Origin: Palsa-504 sp963822765
Lineage (GTDB): Bacteria; Actinomycetota; Actinomycetes; Streptosporangiales; Streptosporangiaceae
Length of the DNA stretch: 64,000 nucleotides
Assembly: GCA_963822765.1 (NCBI GenBank)
Contig: CAWGJL010000001.1
Location: 186,001-250,000, forward strand
Direction: 5' to 3'
In this document: in pieces, positions 42,548 to 51,739 of the stretch
Numbering within the stretch: position 1 is the first letter of the stretch
How the letters are laid out: each line of letters starts with the position of its first letter
The notes under the pieces: generated by a model
Databases searched by the model: none
The model's input: the letters and a program-made list of their open reading frames with translations, nothing else
Told to the model about the DNA's origin: nothing
Translations under genes and position numbers: made by a program

Positions 42548-42830
42548 TCGTCGAGTCGGCGAGGGGAGGGCCTGTCAGACCGAGGCTATGGAAGCGAATG
42601 CGCATTTTGCTAACCTGGCATGTAGAGCCTGATATCGACACGGGCGCGGTCCTTATCGGGCCCTGCATGATGCCTTTTCGAGATGCTGCGGGTTACTCCA
42701 AGATGAACCGCCGGAATAGGTGTGTCTTCGCGTTATCTCTCTTGCGACGAAGTCGACGGGACTCGCCGCGCGACAGCGGGCTCGGCCCGGAGAGTATCCC
42801 CGTCCCGGGAAATTCCATGGAGGTCCTTAG

Positions 42831-44003
42831 ATGAAGAAAAAGGTCGACCCGGTAGTCGACGAAGCGATTGAGACCCTGAATATGAAGGAAGGGCCCACTC
42901 GTCGTCGGCTGATCGAAGGGGCCGGGCTGTTCAGCGCCACCGCGGCGGCCTCCGCGCTGATCGCGGCCTGCACCTCGTCCAGTTCGAGCAGCGCCAGTTC
43001 AACGTCGTCGGGGAACCCGACCGGGGGAGTCTTCCCGAAGACCCCGGCCTGGAAGTTCTGGTTCGTCAACCACGCCGACACGAACCAGTTCTTCACCCCG
43101 ACGAAGTACGGGTATTCCGACGCGGCGGCGCTGCTCGGCCTGCCGACGCCGCAGTGGGGCGGTTCGGCCAGCTCGAGCTTCACCGAGATGATCAGCTTCA
43201 TGAACACCGCGATCTCCGCCAAGGCGGACGGGATCGCGCTGGCGCAGATATCGAACACCGCCTTCACCGGCGTGGTGTCGAACGCGATGAGCGGCGGCAT
43301 CCCGGTGCTCACCTACAACGCCGACGGGATCTACAGCAACGGCGTGGCCGAGATCGGCAGCAACCGGCTGGCCTACGTCGGGCAGGCGCTCTACCTGTCC
43401 GGACAGGCCATGGGCGAGCAGATCAAGACGCTCGTGCCGGGCGGCGGGCACATCGCGATCTTCATCGCGACCGTGGGCACCGGCAACATCCAGCCCCGCT
43501 TCGACGGCGCGAAGGTGGTGCTCGGCAGCAGCTACCAGATAGACGAGGTCGCGACCAGCACGGTCGACGCGACCGAGCTGTCGACCGAGAAGTCTTACAT
43601 GCTCGGGCACAAGGGCACCCTCAAGGGCGCGTTCGCGGTGGACTCCGGGTCCACCGCCAACCTCGCCGCGGCCCTGTCCGGGGCCGGCCTGTCCATTCCG
43701 GCCGGCGGCTTCGACACCGACCCGCGGACGCTGGCCGCGCTGTCCAGCGGCAAGCTGAAGTTCTCCATCTTCCAGGACCCCTACCTGCAGGGCTTCCTGC
43801 CCGTCCTGTACCTGTACCTGTACAACCTGTCCGGCACGCAGATCGCGCCGCCGGACACGGACACCGGCCTGACCGTGCTGACCCCGAGCAACGTCAGCCA
43901 GGTCCTGAAGAACAGCCGTTTCCAGGGCGGATCGTCGGCCCAGCAGTACCTGCCGCGGCCCTCGGGCGCCATCAGCCAGCCGCCGGCGACGACGAGCACC
44001 TGA
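42831..44003 (+). CDS. Sugar ABC transporter substrate-binding lipoprotein
   Basis: The 390-residue protein has a lipobox at ASALIAACTSS after a twin-arginine-like stretch (PTRRRLIEGAG), a Ser linker, and a periplasmic-binding-protein domain of the ribose type (ISAKADGIALAQISNTAF, GGIPVLTYNADG, LKGAFAVDSGSTANLAAAL). It should bind a sugar at the membrane surface and hand it to the permease at 44185. GGAGG precedes the ATG at 42831. Confidence 0.9.
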   Translation: MKKKVDPVVDEAIETLNMKEGPTRRRLIEGAGLFSATAAASALIAACTSSSSSSASSTSSGNPTGGVFPKTPAWKFWFVNHADTNQFFTPTKYGYSDAAALLGLPTPQWGGSASSSFTEMISFMNTAISAKADGIALAQISNTAFTGVVSNAMSGGIPVLTYNADGIYSNGVAEIGSNRLAYVGQALYLSGQAMGEQIKTLVPGGGHIAIFIATVGTGNIQPRFDGAKVVLGSSYQIDEVATSTVDATELSTEKSYMLGHKGTLKGAFAVDSGSTANLAAALSGAGLSIPAGGFDTDPRTLAALSSGKLKFSIFQDPYLQGFLPVLYLYLYNLSGTQIAPPDTDTGLTVLTPSNVSQVLKNSRFQGGSSAQQYLPRPSGAISQPPATTST

Positions 44004-44184
44004 CCACGAGCCCGCCAGCGGCGGGGCGGGCCGACCTGGTCTGCCCCGCCGCCGCGGTCGTAGCCTAGACAGGTCCGCGGGCGGCGGATCGTGCCGTCAC
44101 GGACGCAGAACCGGCAGGGACACGGCAGCCGACGGGACCGGTCTAACCGGCAGTGGAGACGGTGAAGAACGGAAGTGGGTCCAA

Positions 44185-45237
44185 GTGAGTGAGACGGCCG
44201 AGCAAGCCGCAGTGGCAACCGGCGCCCACCGGGGCGGGCCGGCGGGCCCGGGCGGCGTCGGTACCGCCCTGTGGGGCGTCCTGCGCATGTTCGGGCGGCA
44301 ACGCGAGGCGACGGTGTTCGTGGTCGCCGCGGCGCTGTTCCTCTACTTCGCGATTGACAAGGGGTCGGACTTCACCTCGAAGGCGAACCTGGTCACCGTG
44401 TTTTCCGACAACGTGGCGCCGTACGCGATCATCGCGCTGGGCGAGGTCATGCTGCTGATCTGCGGCGAGATCGACCTGTCGGTGGGCTTCGTCGTCGGGT
44501 TCGCCCCCTACCTGATGTACTTCCTGATCAGCTTCTACCATTTCCCCGGCCTGCTGGCGCTGCTCTTCGCGCTGCTCCTGGGGCTGGTGGTCGGCTGGGT
44601 GAACGGATTCTTCACGGTCACGATCGGCGTGCCCTCGTTCATCACCACGCTGGGCACCGGGTTCGTCCTGCTGGGCCTCATCAACACGACCTCGCACGAC
44701 CAGCCGGCGAACATCCCGGCTCAGGTCCTGGGCATCGGCAAGTGGATCGCCACCTACGCGTGGGCGCCGATCGTCTGGGCGATCGTGCTCACCGCGATCT
44801 TCCAGATCCTGCTGACCCGTACCCGCTGGGGCCTGCACACGGTTTCCGTGGGCGGGAACCAGCTCGGGGCGCGGGAGGCCGGCATCCACGTGAACCGGAT
44901 CAAGTACGGCAACTTCATGCTCACCGGGCTGCTGGGGTCGCTCGTCGGCCTGCAGACCATGTACTTCAGCAACATCATCGCGCCCACGGCGGGCTCGTAC
45001 CAGTGGATGTTCTACGCGGTCACCGCGGCGGTGATCGGCGGCACCGCGATGCTGGGCGGCGTCGGGACCATCATCGGCGCGTTCCTCGGCGCGGTGGCGC
45101 TGGGCATCCTGCTGGACGGGTTCCCGCTCGTCGGGATCGGCGCCGACCCGCTGAACATCGTCTTCGGTGCCGCCATCCTCGCCGCCATGGTCGCGAACGT
45201 CCAGCTCACGAGAGTGCGGGAAAGGGGGCACGGCTGA
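44185..45237 (+). CDS. Ribose-type ABC sugar permease
   Basis: The 350-residue protein has about ten hydrophobic segments and typical motifs: IIALGEVMLLICGEIDLSVG, VGWVNGFFTVTIGVPSFITT, and TAAVIGGTAMLGGVGTIIGA. GTG 44185 follows a GGAAGTGGG sequence. It ends 1 bp before the ATPase start, so they are coupled. Confidence 0.93.
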   Translation: MSETAEQAAVATGAHRGGPAGPGGVGTALWGVLRMFGRQREATVFVVAAALFLYFAIDKGSDFTSKANLVTVFSDNVAPYAIIALGEVMLLICGEIDLSVGFVVGFAPYLMYFLISFYHFPGLLALLFALLLGLVVGWVNGFFTVTIGVPSFITTLGTGFVLLGLINTTSHDQPANIPAQVLGIGKWIATYAWAPIVWAIVLTAIFQILLTRTRWGLHTVSVGGNQLGAREAGIHVNRIKYGNFMLTGLLGSLVGLQTMYFSNIIAPTAGSYQWMFYAVTAAVIGGTAMLGGVGTIIGAFLGAVALGILLDGFPLVGIGADPLNIVFGAAILAAMVANVQLTRVRERGHG

Positions 45238-45238
45238 C

Positions 45239-46048
45239 ATGGCCTCGATGACACCACAGGGCCAGGCCGAGCTCGCGAGTCAGGACGGGGATGTCCTCCG
45301 CGTCGAGCACATCTCCAAGAGCTACGGTATGGTGACCGCGCTGACCGACGTGAACCTGCGGCTGGCTCGCGGCGAGGTGCTCGGGCTGATCGGTGACAAC
45401 GGCGCGGGCAAGTCCACGCTGCTCAAGATCCTCTGCGGTTTCCAGCCGCCCACCTCGGGCGCGATCTTCCTGGACGGGCGGGAGGTCGTGCTGAAGTCGG
45501 TCGACCACGCCAGGTCGCTCGGCATCGATGCCGTCTATCAGGATCTCGCGCTGATCAACCAGCTCACGGTGTTCCAGAACATGTTCCTCAACCGGGAGAA
45601 GATCAGCTGGCCGCTGGTCCGGAACCGGGCCATGCGGCGGGAGGCCAGGGAGCACCTGGATGAGATGGGCGTGAACATCCCGTCGGTGAACGTACCGGTG
45701 GCCAAGCTTTCCGGCGGGCAGCGGCAGGCGATCGCGGTGGCGCGGTCGGTGTTCTCCAACCCGAAGATCCTGCTGCTCGACGAGCCGCTTGCCGCCATGG
45801 GCGTCAAGGAAGGCGCGATCATCCTCGACCTGGTCACCAAGCTGAAGCAGCAGGGCAACGTCTCGATCATCATCATCGCGCACAACTACGGCCAGGTCCT
45901 GCAGGTGTGCGACCGGGTGAACATGATTCAGGATGGCAAAATTACCCTCGACAAACGCGCCGACGAGACCTCGGCCGAGGAACTGACCGAGGTAGTGGTC
46001 GCGGAATACCGTAAGGCGCTCGAAGAACGCCAGCGCGCCGCGTCGTAG
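45239..46048 (+). CDS. Sugar ABC transporter ATPase (single domain)
   Basis: The 269-residue ATPase has Walker A LIGDNGAGKSTLLKIL, signature KLSGGQRQAIAVARSVF, Walker B ILLLDEPLAAMG and the switch His in IIIIAHNYGQVL. Ribose-type importers often have a duplicated ATPase; this one has a single domain and would act as a homodimer. ATG 45239 directly follows the permease stop. Confidence 0.93.
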   Translation: MASMTPQGQAELASQDGDVLRVEHISKSYGMVTALTDVNLRLARGEVLGLIGDNGAGKSTLLKILCGFQPPTSGAIFLDGREVVLKSVDHARSLGIDAVYQDLALINQLTVFQNMFLNREKISWPLVRNRAMRREAREHLDEMGVNIPSVNVPVAKLSGGQRQAIAVARSVFSNPKILLLDEPLAAMGVKEGAIILDLVTKLKQQGNVSIIIIAHNYGQVLQVCDRVNMIQDGKITLDKRADETSAEELTEVVVAEYRKALEERQRAAS

Positions 46049-46088
46049 GCGAGCGAGCCTGACCGGCCCCGAGCAACGATGGGGCATC

Positions 46089-47744
46089 ATGGGGTGCATG
46101 TCGATGCCTCGCCGGGGCCGGGGCCTGAGCCGGAGCCGGGACCCAAGCGCGATGCGGGGCGGCGCGGTGGCGCTGACCGTCGCCTTGGCCGCGCTGCTCA
46201 TGGTCACCGCCTGCACCTCGCCCGCACCCACGGCGGTCGCCCCGCAGAACACGCAGAACACCGGGCCGGGCACGACGCCCGGTCCGGCCGCGGGCCGCGA
46301 CCCCGGGCCGATCGTGCCGACGAACAGCACGCTGCGCTGGCATTCCTGCAGCGGCCTGATCGCCCAGATGGGCATCAGGGACTGCACGATGCTGAACGTG
46401 CCGCTGAACTACTCCCAGCCCAACGGGCGGCGCATCAGCCTGGCCCTGGACATGATCCCGGCCACCGCCCCGGTGAGCCAGCAGCAGGGGATCTTGCTGG
46501 TCAACCCCGGCGGCCCCGGCGGCAGCGGGCTGTCCCTGCCCGCCGAACTGGCCGGAGGGCTCAGCCCCGGCGTGGCCCGGGACTACGACATCATCGGGTT
46601 CGACCCGCGCGGTGTCGGGTCGTCGGTGCCCGAGCTGAGCTGTGACCCGTCCTTCTTCTCCGCCGGCCCGCGCCCGAACTACATTCCGGCCAGCCCCGCC
46701 GCCGAACAGGTCAACATCAACCGGGCGAAAACGTACGCCAGCGACTGCGAGCAGAAGTTCGGCTGGCTGCTCCCGTACATGACCACCGAGAACGTGGCCC
46801 GCGACCTGGACTCCATCCGCGCCGCGTTCGGCGTGGCGACGATCAACTACTTCGCGTTCTCCTACGGCACCTATCTCGGCCAGGTGTACGCGACGCTGTT
46901 CCCGCGGCGCGTCCGCCGGATGGTGCTGGACAGCACCGTCGATCCCACCGGGGTCTGGTACACCGACAACGTCGACCAGGACTACGCCTTCCAGGGCCGG
47001 ATGAACGCGTTCTACGCCTGGGTGGCCCAGTACGCCAGCACCTACAACCTCGGCAGCACCGCGGCCCAGGTCAGGAGCGCCTGGTACCGGGCCCGCAACC
47101 AGCTGCTCGCTCACCCGGCCAACGGGGTGGTCGGCGCCGACGAGCTCGACGACACCTACATCGAGGGCGGGTATGACGACCAGCTCTGGCCCGGCCTGGC
47201 CCAGGCCCTGTCGGACTACCTCAACCAGGGCGACGCCGCGGGCCTGATCGGCCAGTACCAGTCCTACGGCGTCCAGAACGAGAACGAGTTCGCGGTCTAC
47301 AACGCGGTGGAGTGCGCCGACACCAGCTGGCCGAGCAGCTTCTCGTCCTGGACCTCCGACACCGAGCAGGTCTACAAGACCGCGCCGTTCTACGCGTGGG
47401 GCAACGCCTGGTACAACGCCGCGTGCGCGTTCTGGCCGGTGCACGGGTCGTCCGAACCGCTGCAGATCACCGGCACCGGCCTGCCCGGCATCTTGATGCT
47501 GCAGGGCACGCTGGACCCGGCCACGCCGTACCCGGGCGCCCAGGACGCGCACAAGCTGCTGCCCTCGGCCCGGATGGTGGTGGTGACGGGCGGCGGCAAC
47601 CACGGTCAGTCGTTCTCCCAGCCGCCGAACAACTGCGTCCAGGGCTACCTGAACGGCTATCTCGCCACCGGAGCGCTGCCGCGGAGCGCCGGCCTGGTCA
47701 ACGCCACCTGCCCGGCCCTGGCCAACCCGACGCCAGGAAGCTGA
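46089..47744 (+). CDS. Secreted lipoprotein alpha/beta-hydrolase, tripeptidyl aminopeptidase-like
   Basis: The 551-residue protein has a signal and lipobox (LAALLMVTACTSP). The hydrolase has oxyanion loop LLVNPGGPGGSGLSLP, nucleophile Ser in NYFAFSYGTYLGQVYA, Asp in MLQGTLDPATPYPGAQ and His in TGGGNHGQSF, with a TAP-type C-terminal domain. It likely removes N-terminal peptides or cleaves small esters outside the cell. The 3' end is part of a tandem duplication crossing the stop. Confidence 0.88.
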   Translation: MGCMSMPRRGRGLSRSRDPSAMRGGAVALTVALAALLMVTACTSPAPTAVAPQNTQNTGPGTTPGPAAGRDPGPIVPTNSTLRWHSCSGLIAQMGIRDCTMLNVPLNYSQPNGRRISLALDMIPATAPVSQQQGILLVNPGGPGGSGLSLPAELAGGLSPGVARDYDIIGFDPRGVGSSVPELSCDPSFFSAGPRPNYIPASPAAEQVNINRAKTYASDCEQKFGWLLPYMTTENVARDLDSIRAAFGVATINYFAFSYGTYLGQVYATLFPRRVRRMVLDSTVDPTGVWYTDNVDQDYAFQGRMNAFYAWVAQYASTYNLGSTAAQVRSAWYRARNQLLAHPANGVVGADELDDTYIEGGYDDQLWPGLAQALSDYLNQGDAAGLIGQYQSYGVQNENEFAVYNAVECADTSWPSSFSSWTSDTEQVYKTAPFYAWGNAWYNAACAFWPVHGSSEPLQITGTGLPGILMLQGTLDPATPYPGAQDAHKLLPSARMVVVTGGGNHGQSFSQPPNNCVQGYLNGYLATGALPRSAGLVNATCPALANPTPGS

Positions 47745-47767
47745 ACCCCGACGCCGGGAAGCTGAAT
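47726..47767 (+). repeat. 21-bp tandem duplication across a stop codon
   Basis: Two 21-bp units (CCCGACGCCAGGAAGCTGAAC and its near copy) include the TGA of the hydrolase gene. The second unit copies the last coding bases into the intergenic space. Confidence 0.8.
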
Positions 47768-47798
47768 TCGGCCCTATTGCCCCGTGTAGGCTGGCTGT

Positions 47799-48653
47799 AT
47801 GTTGCGGGTAAAACCGCCGTCGTCCGCGGTGCGGCTGCTCGATGAGCGGGACCGGGGCGCGGTGCTCGCGATCTGCGATCGCGATCCGGTGACCAACGTC
47901 TTCGTCAGCTCCCGGGTCCGCGCCCTCGGCCTGGAACCCGGTCGCCTCGGCGCCCAGATGTGGGGCCATGGCCCCGGCGGCCGGCTGCAGTCGCTGTGCT
48001 ATTCCGGTGCCAACCTGGTTCCGGTCGCGGCCACGCCCGATGCGGTCGTGGCCTTCGCGGACCGGGCGCTGAAGCAGGGGCGGCGGTGCTCATCGGTGGT
48101 CGGGCCGGCCGACGAGGTCCAAGCGCTGTGGGCTCTGCTGCGGCCCCGGTGGGGACCGGCCAGGGACGTCCGCCCCGTGCAGCCGGTCATGGCCATCAAC
48201 GGGCCGCCGCAGGTGGCGCCCGACCCGCTGGTCCGCCGGGTCCGCATGCAGGACTTCGACGCCCTCTGGCCCGCCTGCGTGGCGATGTTCACCGAGGAGG
48301 TGGGCGTCTCGCCGACCAGCGGGGACGGCGGCGCCTCGTACCGGGCCCGCCTGGAACAGCTGATCCGCAGCGGCCGCGCCTTCGCCCGGATCGAGGGCGG
48401 CAGGGTGATCTTCAAGGCCGAGATCGGGGCCGTGACCCCGCAGGCCTGCCAGGTCCAGGGCGTCTGGGTCCGGCCGGAATGCCGCGGCCAGGGCCTGGCC
48501 GCCCCCGGCATGGCCGCGGTCGTGGTCGAGGCGGCCCGGTCGATCGCCCCGGTGGTCTCGCTGTACGTCAACGACTACAACGCGCCGGCCCGCGCGGCCT
48601 ACCTGCGAGCCGGTTTCGCCGAGACCGGCCGGTTCATGTCGGTGCTGTTCTAG
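47799..48653 (+). CDS. GNAT acetyltransferase with N-terminal DUF4081 domain
   Basis: The 284-residue protein has an N-terminal DUF4081-like half (AICDRDPVTNVFVSSRVRAL) and a C-terminal GNAT half with the acetyl-CoA loop VWVRPECRGQGLAAPGMAAV and end motif VSLYVNDYNAPARAAYLRAG. In related genomes a protein of this type follows ispG; here the sugar importer and hydrolase intervene. Substrate unknown. Confidence 0.88.
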   Translation: MLRVKPPSSAVRLLDERDRGAVLAICDRDPVTNVFVSSRVRALGLEPGRLGAQMWGHGPGGRLQSLCYSGANLVPVAATPDAVVAFADRALKQGRRCSSVVGPADEVQALWALLRPRWGPARDVRPVQPVMAINGPPQVAPDPLVRRVRMQDFDALWPACVAMFTEEVGVSPTSGDGGASYRARLEQLIRSGRAFARIEGGRVIFKAEIGAVTPQACQVQGVWVRPECRGQGLAAPGMAAVVVEAARSIAPVVSLYVNDYNAPARAAYLRAGFAETGRFMSVLF

Positions 48654-48684
48654 CCCGGGGGGGCGACCCCCCGGAGCCCCCGCT

Positions 48685-48707
48685 GCGACGGCTTCGCCGT
48701 CGCTTTC
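48685..48707 (+). terminator. Hairpin with short T run between GNAT and MarR genes
   Basis: GCGACGGC and GCCGTCGC pair around a TTC loop (48685-48703), followed by TTTC. A second GC-rich inverted repeat, GGGGGG...CCCCCC, lies just before, at about 48655-48673. It serves the convergent pair. Confidence 0.68.
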
Positions 48708-48711
48708 TGAG

Positions 48712-49191
48712 CTAATCGCGGTCGCGGATCTTGCGCAGGTAGTCGACGATCGGCTGGAACGAGGACCGGATCTCCTCCTGCTGCTGCGCGGAAAGCCGGT
48801 CGATGAAGTGACGGCGGACGTTCTCCACGTGGTACGGCGCGACCCGCTCGATAGCCTCGAACCCGGCCTTGGTCAGCACGGCGAACGTGCCGCGCTTGTC
48901 ACCCTCGCAGTCGTCGCGCCGGACCAGGCCGCGCTTTTCCATCCGCGAGATCTGGTGCGACAGCCGGCTCCGGGACTGGCTGGTGGCGTCGGCGAGATCG
49001 GTCATCCGCAGCCGGTGTTCCGGCGCCTCGGACAAATCGACCAGGATCTCGTAGTCGCGGCCGTTCAGCCCGTGCGCGATCAGGTCGCGGTCGAGCTGGC
49101 GCAGGAGCAGCTGGCTCAACTGGACAGTAGCCCGCCAGGCCTGTTGTTCCTCATCGGTCAGCCAGTTCGGCTGTCCGTTTGTACCGGGCAT
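48712..49191 (-). CDS. MarR-family transcriptional regulator
   Basis: The 159-residue winged-helix protein has the family core LNGRDYEILVDLSEAPEHRL and the recognition helix and wing LADATSQSRSRLSHQISRME then KRGLVRRDDCEGDKRGTFAV. The ligand and targets are unknown. It stands alone. Confidence 0.92.
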   Translation of the reverse strand: MPGTNGQPNWLTDEEQQAWRATVQLSQLLLRQLDRDLIAHGLNGRDYEILVDLSEAPEHRLRMTDLADATSQSRSRLSHQISRMEKRGLVRRDDCEGDKRGTFAVLTKAGFEAIERVAPYHVENVRRHFIDRLSAQQQEEIRSSFQPIVDYLRKIRDRD

Positions 49192-49437
49192 ACCCCGAAC
49201 TTACCCCCTACCCGGCGGTAACAGGGCTGACCTGGCCGCCTGCGGCGGCGGGGCTGACGGCTAGGCCGCCGGCCGTGCAGCGGAGGCTACCTGGGTGTCC
49301 AGGGTTAAGCGGCACTCCTGCGTGGTCAGGCAGCCCTCGGCCTGTTGCGATGTCCTTCATCCGCCGCGCAGTCATTAAATTTCCGCACCACGATGAACTC
49401 GCCCGGTACGCGAGTTGGGTCGTACCATAGCTGACGA

Positions 49438-50424
49438 ATGTCGCGCTTAGTTCTCACCGACGAGGAGACCGCGACCGAGGTGATGCCGGAAGACTCTGCC
49501 GTGCCCACCGGCGTGCAGGCCGCCGCGTCGTACATACGTGAGCTGTTGCTGCGCCCGGGCCGGTACCGGCGCAAGTGGGAGCAGTATGCCGAGCGCAGCC
49601 GGGCCGGCCAGGTCAACCAGCTCGCGGTGGCCGAGGTCCTCGCGCATTACCTGTGGCAGCATCCGCGGGCCCAGGGCGACCTGGACGTGCTGCCCCGCCA
49701 GCTCAAGGACACCGCCTCCCGCGCGCTCTCGGGCAAGCTGCTCAGCAAGGCCACGCTGGTCCTGTTCATGGACGCCTTCGGGCTCGGCGCCGGTGAGCGC
49801 GAGCAGCTTCTCAAGCTGTGGGAAGGGTCCGCGCACGTCCGCGTGCTGTCCGGGCCGCGGGCGATCCGCGACGACAAGGCGGTCATGCTCGGCAGCCGCC
49901 GGGTCAAGACGCTCTCCCTGCACGATCATCACTATCTCGGCCCCGACGGATTGCCGGTCAAGCACCGCGTCATCCACGTGATCGAGGCCATTGCCGACGG
50001 CGTCGACCGCCTTCCGTACCGGGCCGATACGAACGCGCTGACCATCGAGGCCGGGCAGGGATTCAGCGGGCTGGCCTGCCCGGTATACCAGCCCATCGCC
50101 GAACTCTTCGTCGTCGATATGCTCCTGGCCAAGCCGCTGCAGGCCGGGGACACGGCGACGCTGGAGTACTCGTGCGGTTTCCACTACGCGGTGCCCCCGC
50201 CACCGGAGTTCCGCCGGGTGGTGCAATTCTTCGTCGAGAACCTCGATATCCGCATCGAGTTTCATCCGGAAAAGCTGCCGGCCAAGGTCGAATGGGCGGT
50301 GTGGGACGGCATGGACGGACCCATCGTGGAACGCGAACCCGTCGCCCTGGATACTCAGTTCGCGGTGCACCGGTACCTGCGCCTGGCCGAGCAGACGGCG
50401 GTCGGCTTTCACTGGGACTGGTAG
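49438..50424 (+). CDS. Conserved actinobacterial protein with HTH-like N-terminus
   Basis: The 328-residue protein has a helical N-terminal half that looks like a regulatory domain (EVLAHYLWQHPRAQGDLDVL, RALSGKLLSKATLVLFMDAF, LGAGEREQLLKLWEG). A beta-rich C-terminal half follows (HHYLGPDGLPVKHRVIHVIE, ATLEYSCGFHYAVPPPPEFR). I do not recognise a named family with confidence. It is followed by a ROK gene after 36 bp. Confidence 0.5.
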   Translation: MSRLVLTDEETATEVMPEDSAVPTGVQAAASYIRELLLRPGRYRRKWEQYAERSRAGQVNQLAVAEVLAHYLWQHPRAQGDLDVLPRQLKDTASRALSGKLLSKATLVLFMDAFGLGAGEREQLLKLWEGSAHVRVLSGPRAIRDDKAVMLGSRRVKTLSLHDHHYLGPDGLPVKHRVIHVIEAIADGVDRLPYRADTNALTIEAGQGFSGLACPVYQPIAELFVVDMLLAKPLQAGDTATLEYSCGFHYAVPPPPEFRRVVQFFVENLDIRIEFHPEKLPAKVEWAVWDGMDGPIVEREPVALDTQFAVHRYLRLAEQTAVGFHWDW

Positions 50425-50460
50425 CGGTCCCGTACGGAAGGGCGTGACACGATCGTAGGT

Positions 50461-51705
50461 GTGCGAAGGGACGACGGCGCGGCGACCACGAGTGCCGAGT
50501 TGCGCGCACACAATCTCGCCCGGCTGCTGCGCGCCATTCACTACGGCGGCGGCCAGCTCACCCGGGCCGAACTCACCAGGCAGCTCAGCCTGGCCCGGGG
50601 GACCGCCACCGTACTGGTCAGGGACCTGGCCGGGCGCCGCCTGATCGAGGAGCTGAGCGGCCCGGTCGACGCCACCGTGCAGCGCGCCAGGGGACGCCCG
50701 ACCGGCGTGCCGTCGGCGCACGTCCGGGGGCCGGTCGCGCTCGCCGTGGACCTGCGGGACGACTCCTTTACCGTGGCCGCCTTCGAACTGACCGGGCGCT
50801 GCACGGTGCTCGACCGTCAGGAGCGGGACGCCGGCTCGGGCACCGGGGTGCTGGCCGATGTCGCGGACCGGCTGGAGATCCGCGGCCGCCAGTTCGGCGA
50901 CCGGGTGATCGGGGTGGGCGTCGCGGTGCCGTCGCCGGTCCGGGGCAGCACGATGGTCCAGCCGACGCTGACCGAGTGGCAGGACGTGGACGTGGCCGCG
51001 GCGCTCGGGCCGTCGCTGGCGTGCGGGCCCGTCCTGACCGGCAACGACGCGACGCTGGCCGGGCTGGCCGAGTCCCGCCGGGGCGTGCTCCGGGGCGTGC
51101 CGGTCGCCCTGCACCTGCACGTCGCGACCGGAATCGGCGGGGTCCTGCTGGCGAACGGCCTCCCGGTGCCCGGGGCGCACGGCTCGGCGGGGGAGTTCGG
51201 GCACATGCCGCTGACCGGGAGCGACGAGCCGTGCCGGTGCGGATCGGTCGGCTGCTGGGAGCTCGACGCCGGGGCCCGCGGGCTGCTCCGCGCGGCCGGG
51301 CGGCCCGAGGAGGGCGACCGGATGCTCCAGGCCGAGCAGGTCATCGCCGCCGCGGGCACCGACCCGCACTGCGGGCGGGCCCTGGGCCTGGTGGCCAGGG
51401 CCCTCGGGCGCGGCATCGGCGCGCTGGTCAACGCGCAGGACCCCGAGGCGGTCGGGCTGTCCGGCCTGGCCGCCTTGCTGTACCTGGCGGACCCGGGCGC
51501 GGTCACGTCCGGCTACCTGTCCACGCTGATGCGGTTCCGCCGGGGCGACCCGCCCGTCCTGCTGCCGTCCACGCTGGGCGACCTGGGCGCGCTGACCGGC
51601 GCGTCCGAGCTGGTCTTCGACGCCTTCCTCACCCCGCGCGGCCTGTCCGCCTGGCCTGCGCTGCAGGAGAATACAGCGCAGAAAACAGAGCGAAAAACCG
51701 CGTGA
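50461..51705 (+). CDS. ROK-family regulator/sugar kinase-like protein
   Basis: The 414-residue protein has an N-terminal winged helix (GGGQLTRAELTRQLSLARGT) and a ROK domain with the zinc motif CRCGSVGCWE and the site HLHVATGIGGVLLANGLPV with HGSAGEFGHMPL. It is probably a sugar-responsive repressor. It could act on the sugar importer at 42.8 kb, but this is not shown. Confidence 0.9.
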   Translation: MRRDDGAATTSAELRAHNLARLLRAIHYGGGQLTRAELTRQLSLARGTATVLVRDLAGRRLIEELSGPVDATVQRARGRPTGVPSAHVRGPVALAVDLRDDSFTVAAFELTGRCTVLDRQERDAGSGTGVLADVADRLEIRGRQFGDRVIGVGVAVPSPVRGSTMVQPTLTEWQDVDVAAALGPSLACGPVLTGNDATLAGLAESRRGVLRGVPVALHLHVATGIGGVLLANGLPVPGAHGSAGEFGHMPLTGSDEPCRCGSVGCWELDAGARGLLRAAGRPEEGDRMLQAEQVIAAAGTDPHCGRALGLVARALGRGIGALVNAQDPEAVGLSGLAALLYLADPGAVTSGYLSTLMRFRRGDPPVLLPSTLGDLGALTGASELVFDAFLTPRGLSAWPALQENTAQKTERKTA

Positions 51706-51739
51706 CTTCGGTACGGCCGGATGGTAAGTTTCCGACCTT

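Larger units (their letters stand above)
42021..42830. other. Large regulatory gap between DeoR and the sugar importer
   Basis: 810 bp with no supportable gene. It holds two related 18-bp palindromes (42378-42427), a -10-like TATAGT (42524-42529), and a symmetric operator (42534-42547). About 280 bp separate the last site from the importer start, a long leader that could hold a regulatory RNA. Confidence 0.6.

Noticed and set aside
49447..51369. 640-residue minus-strand frame
   Set aside because: Shadow of the HTH-like and ROK genes.
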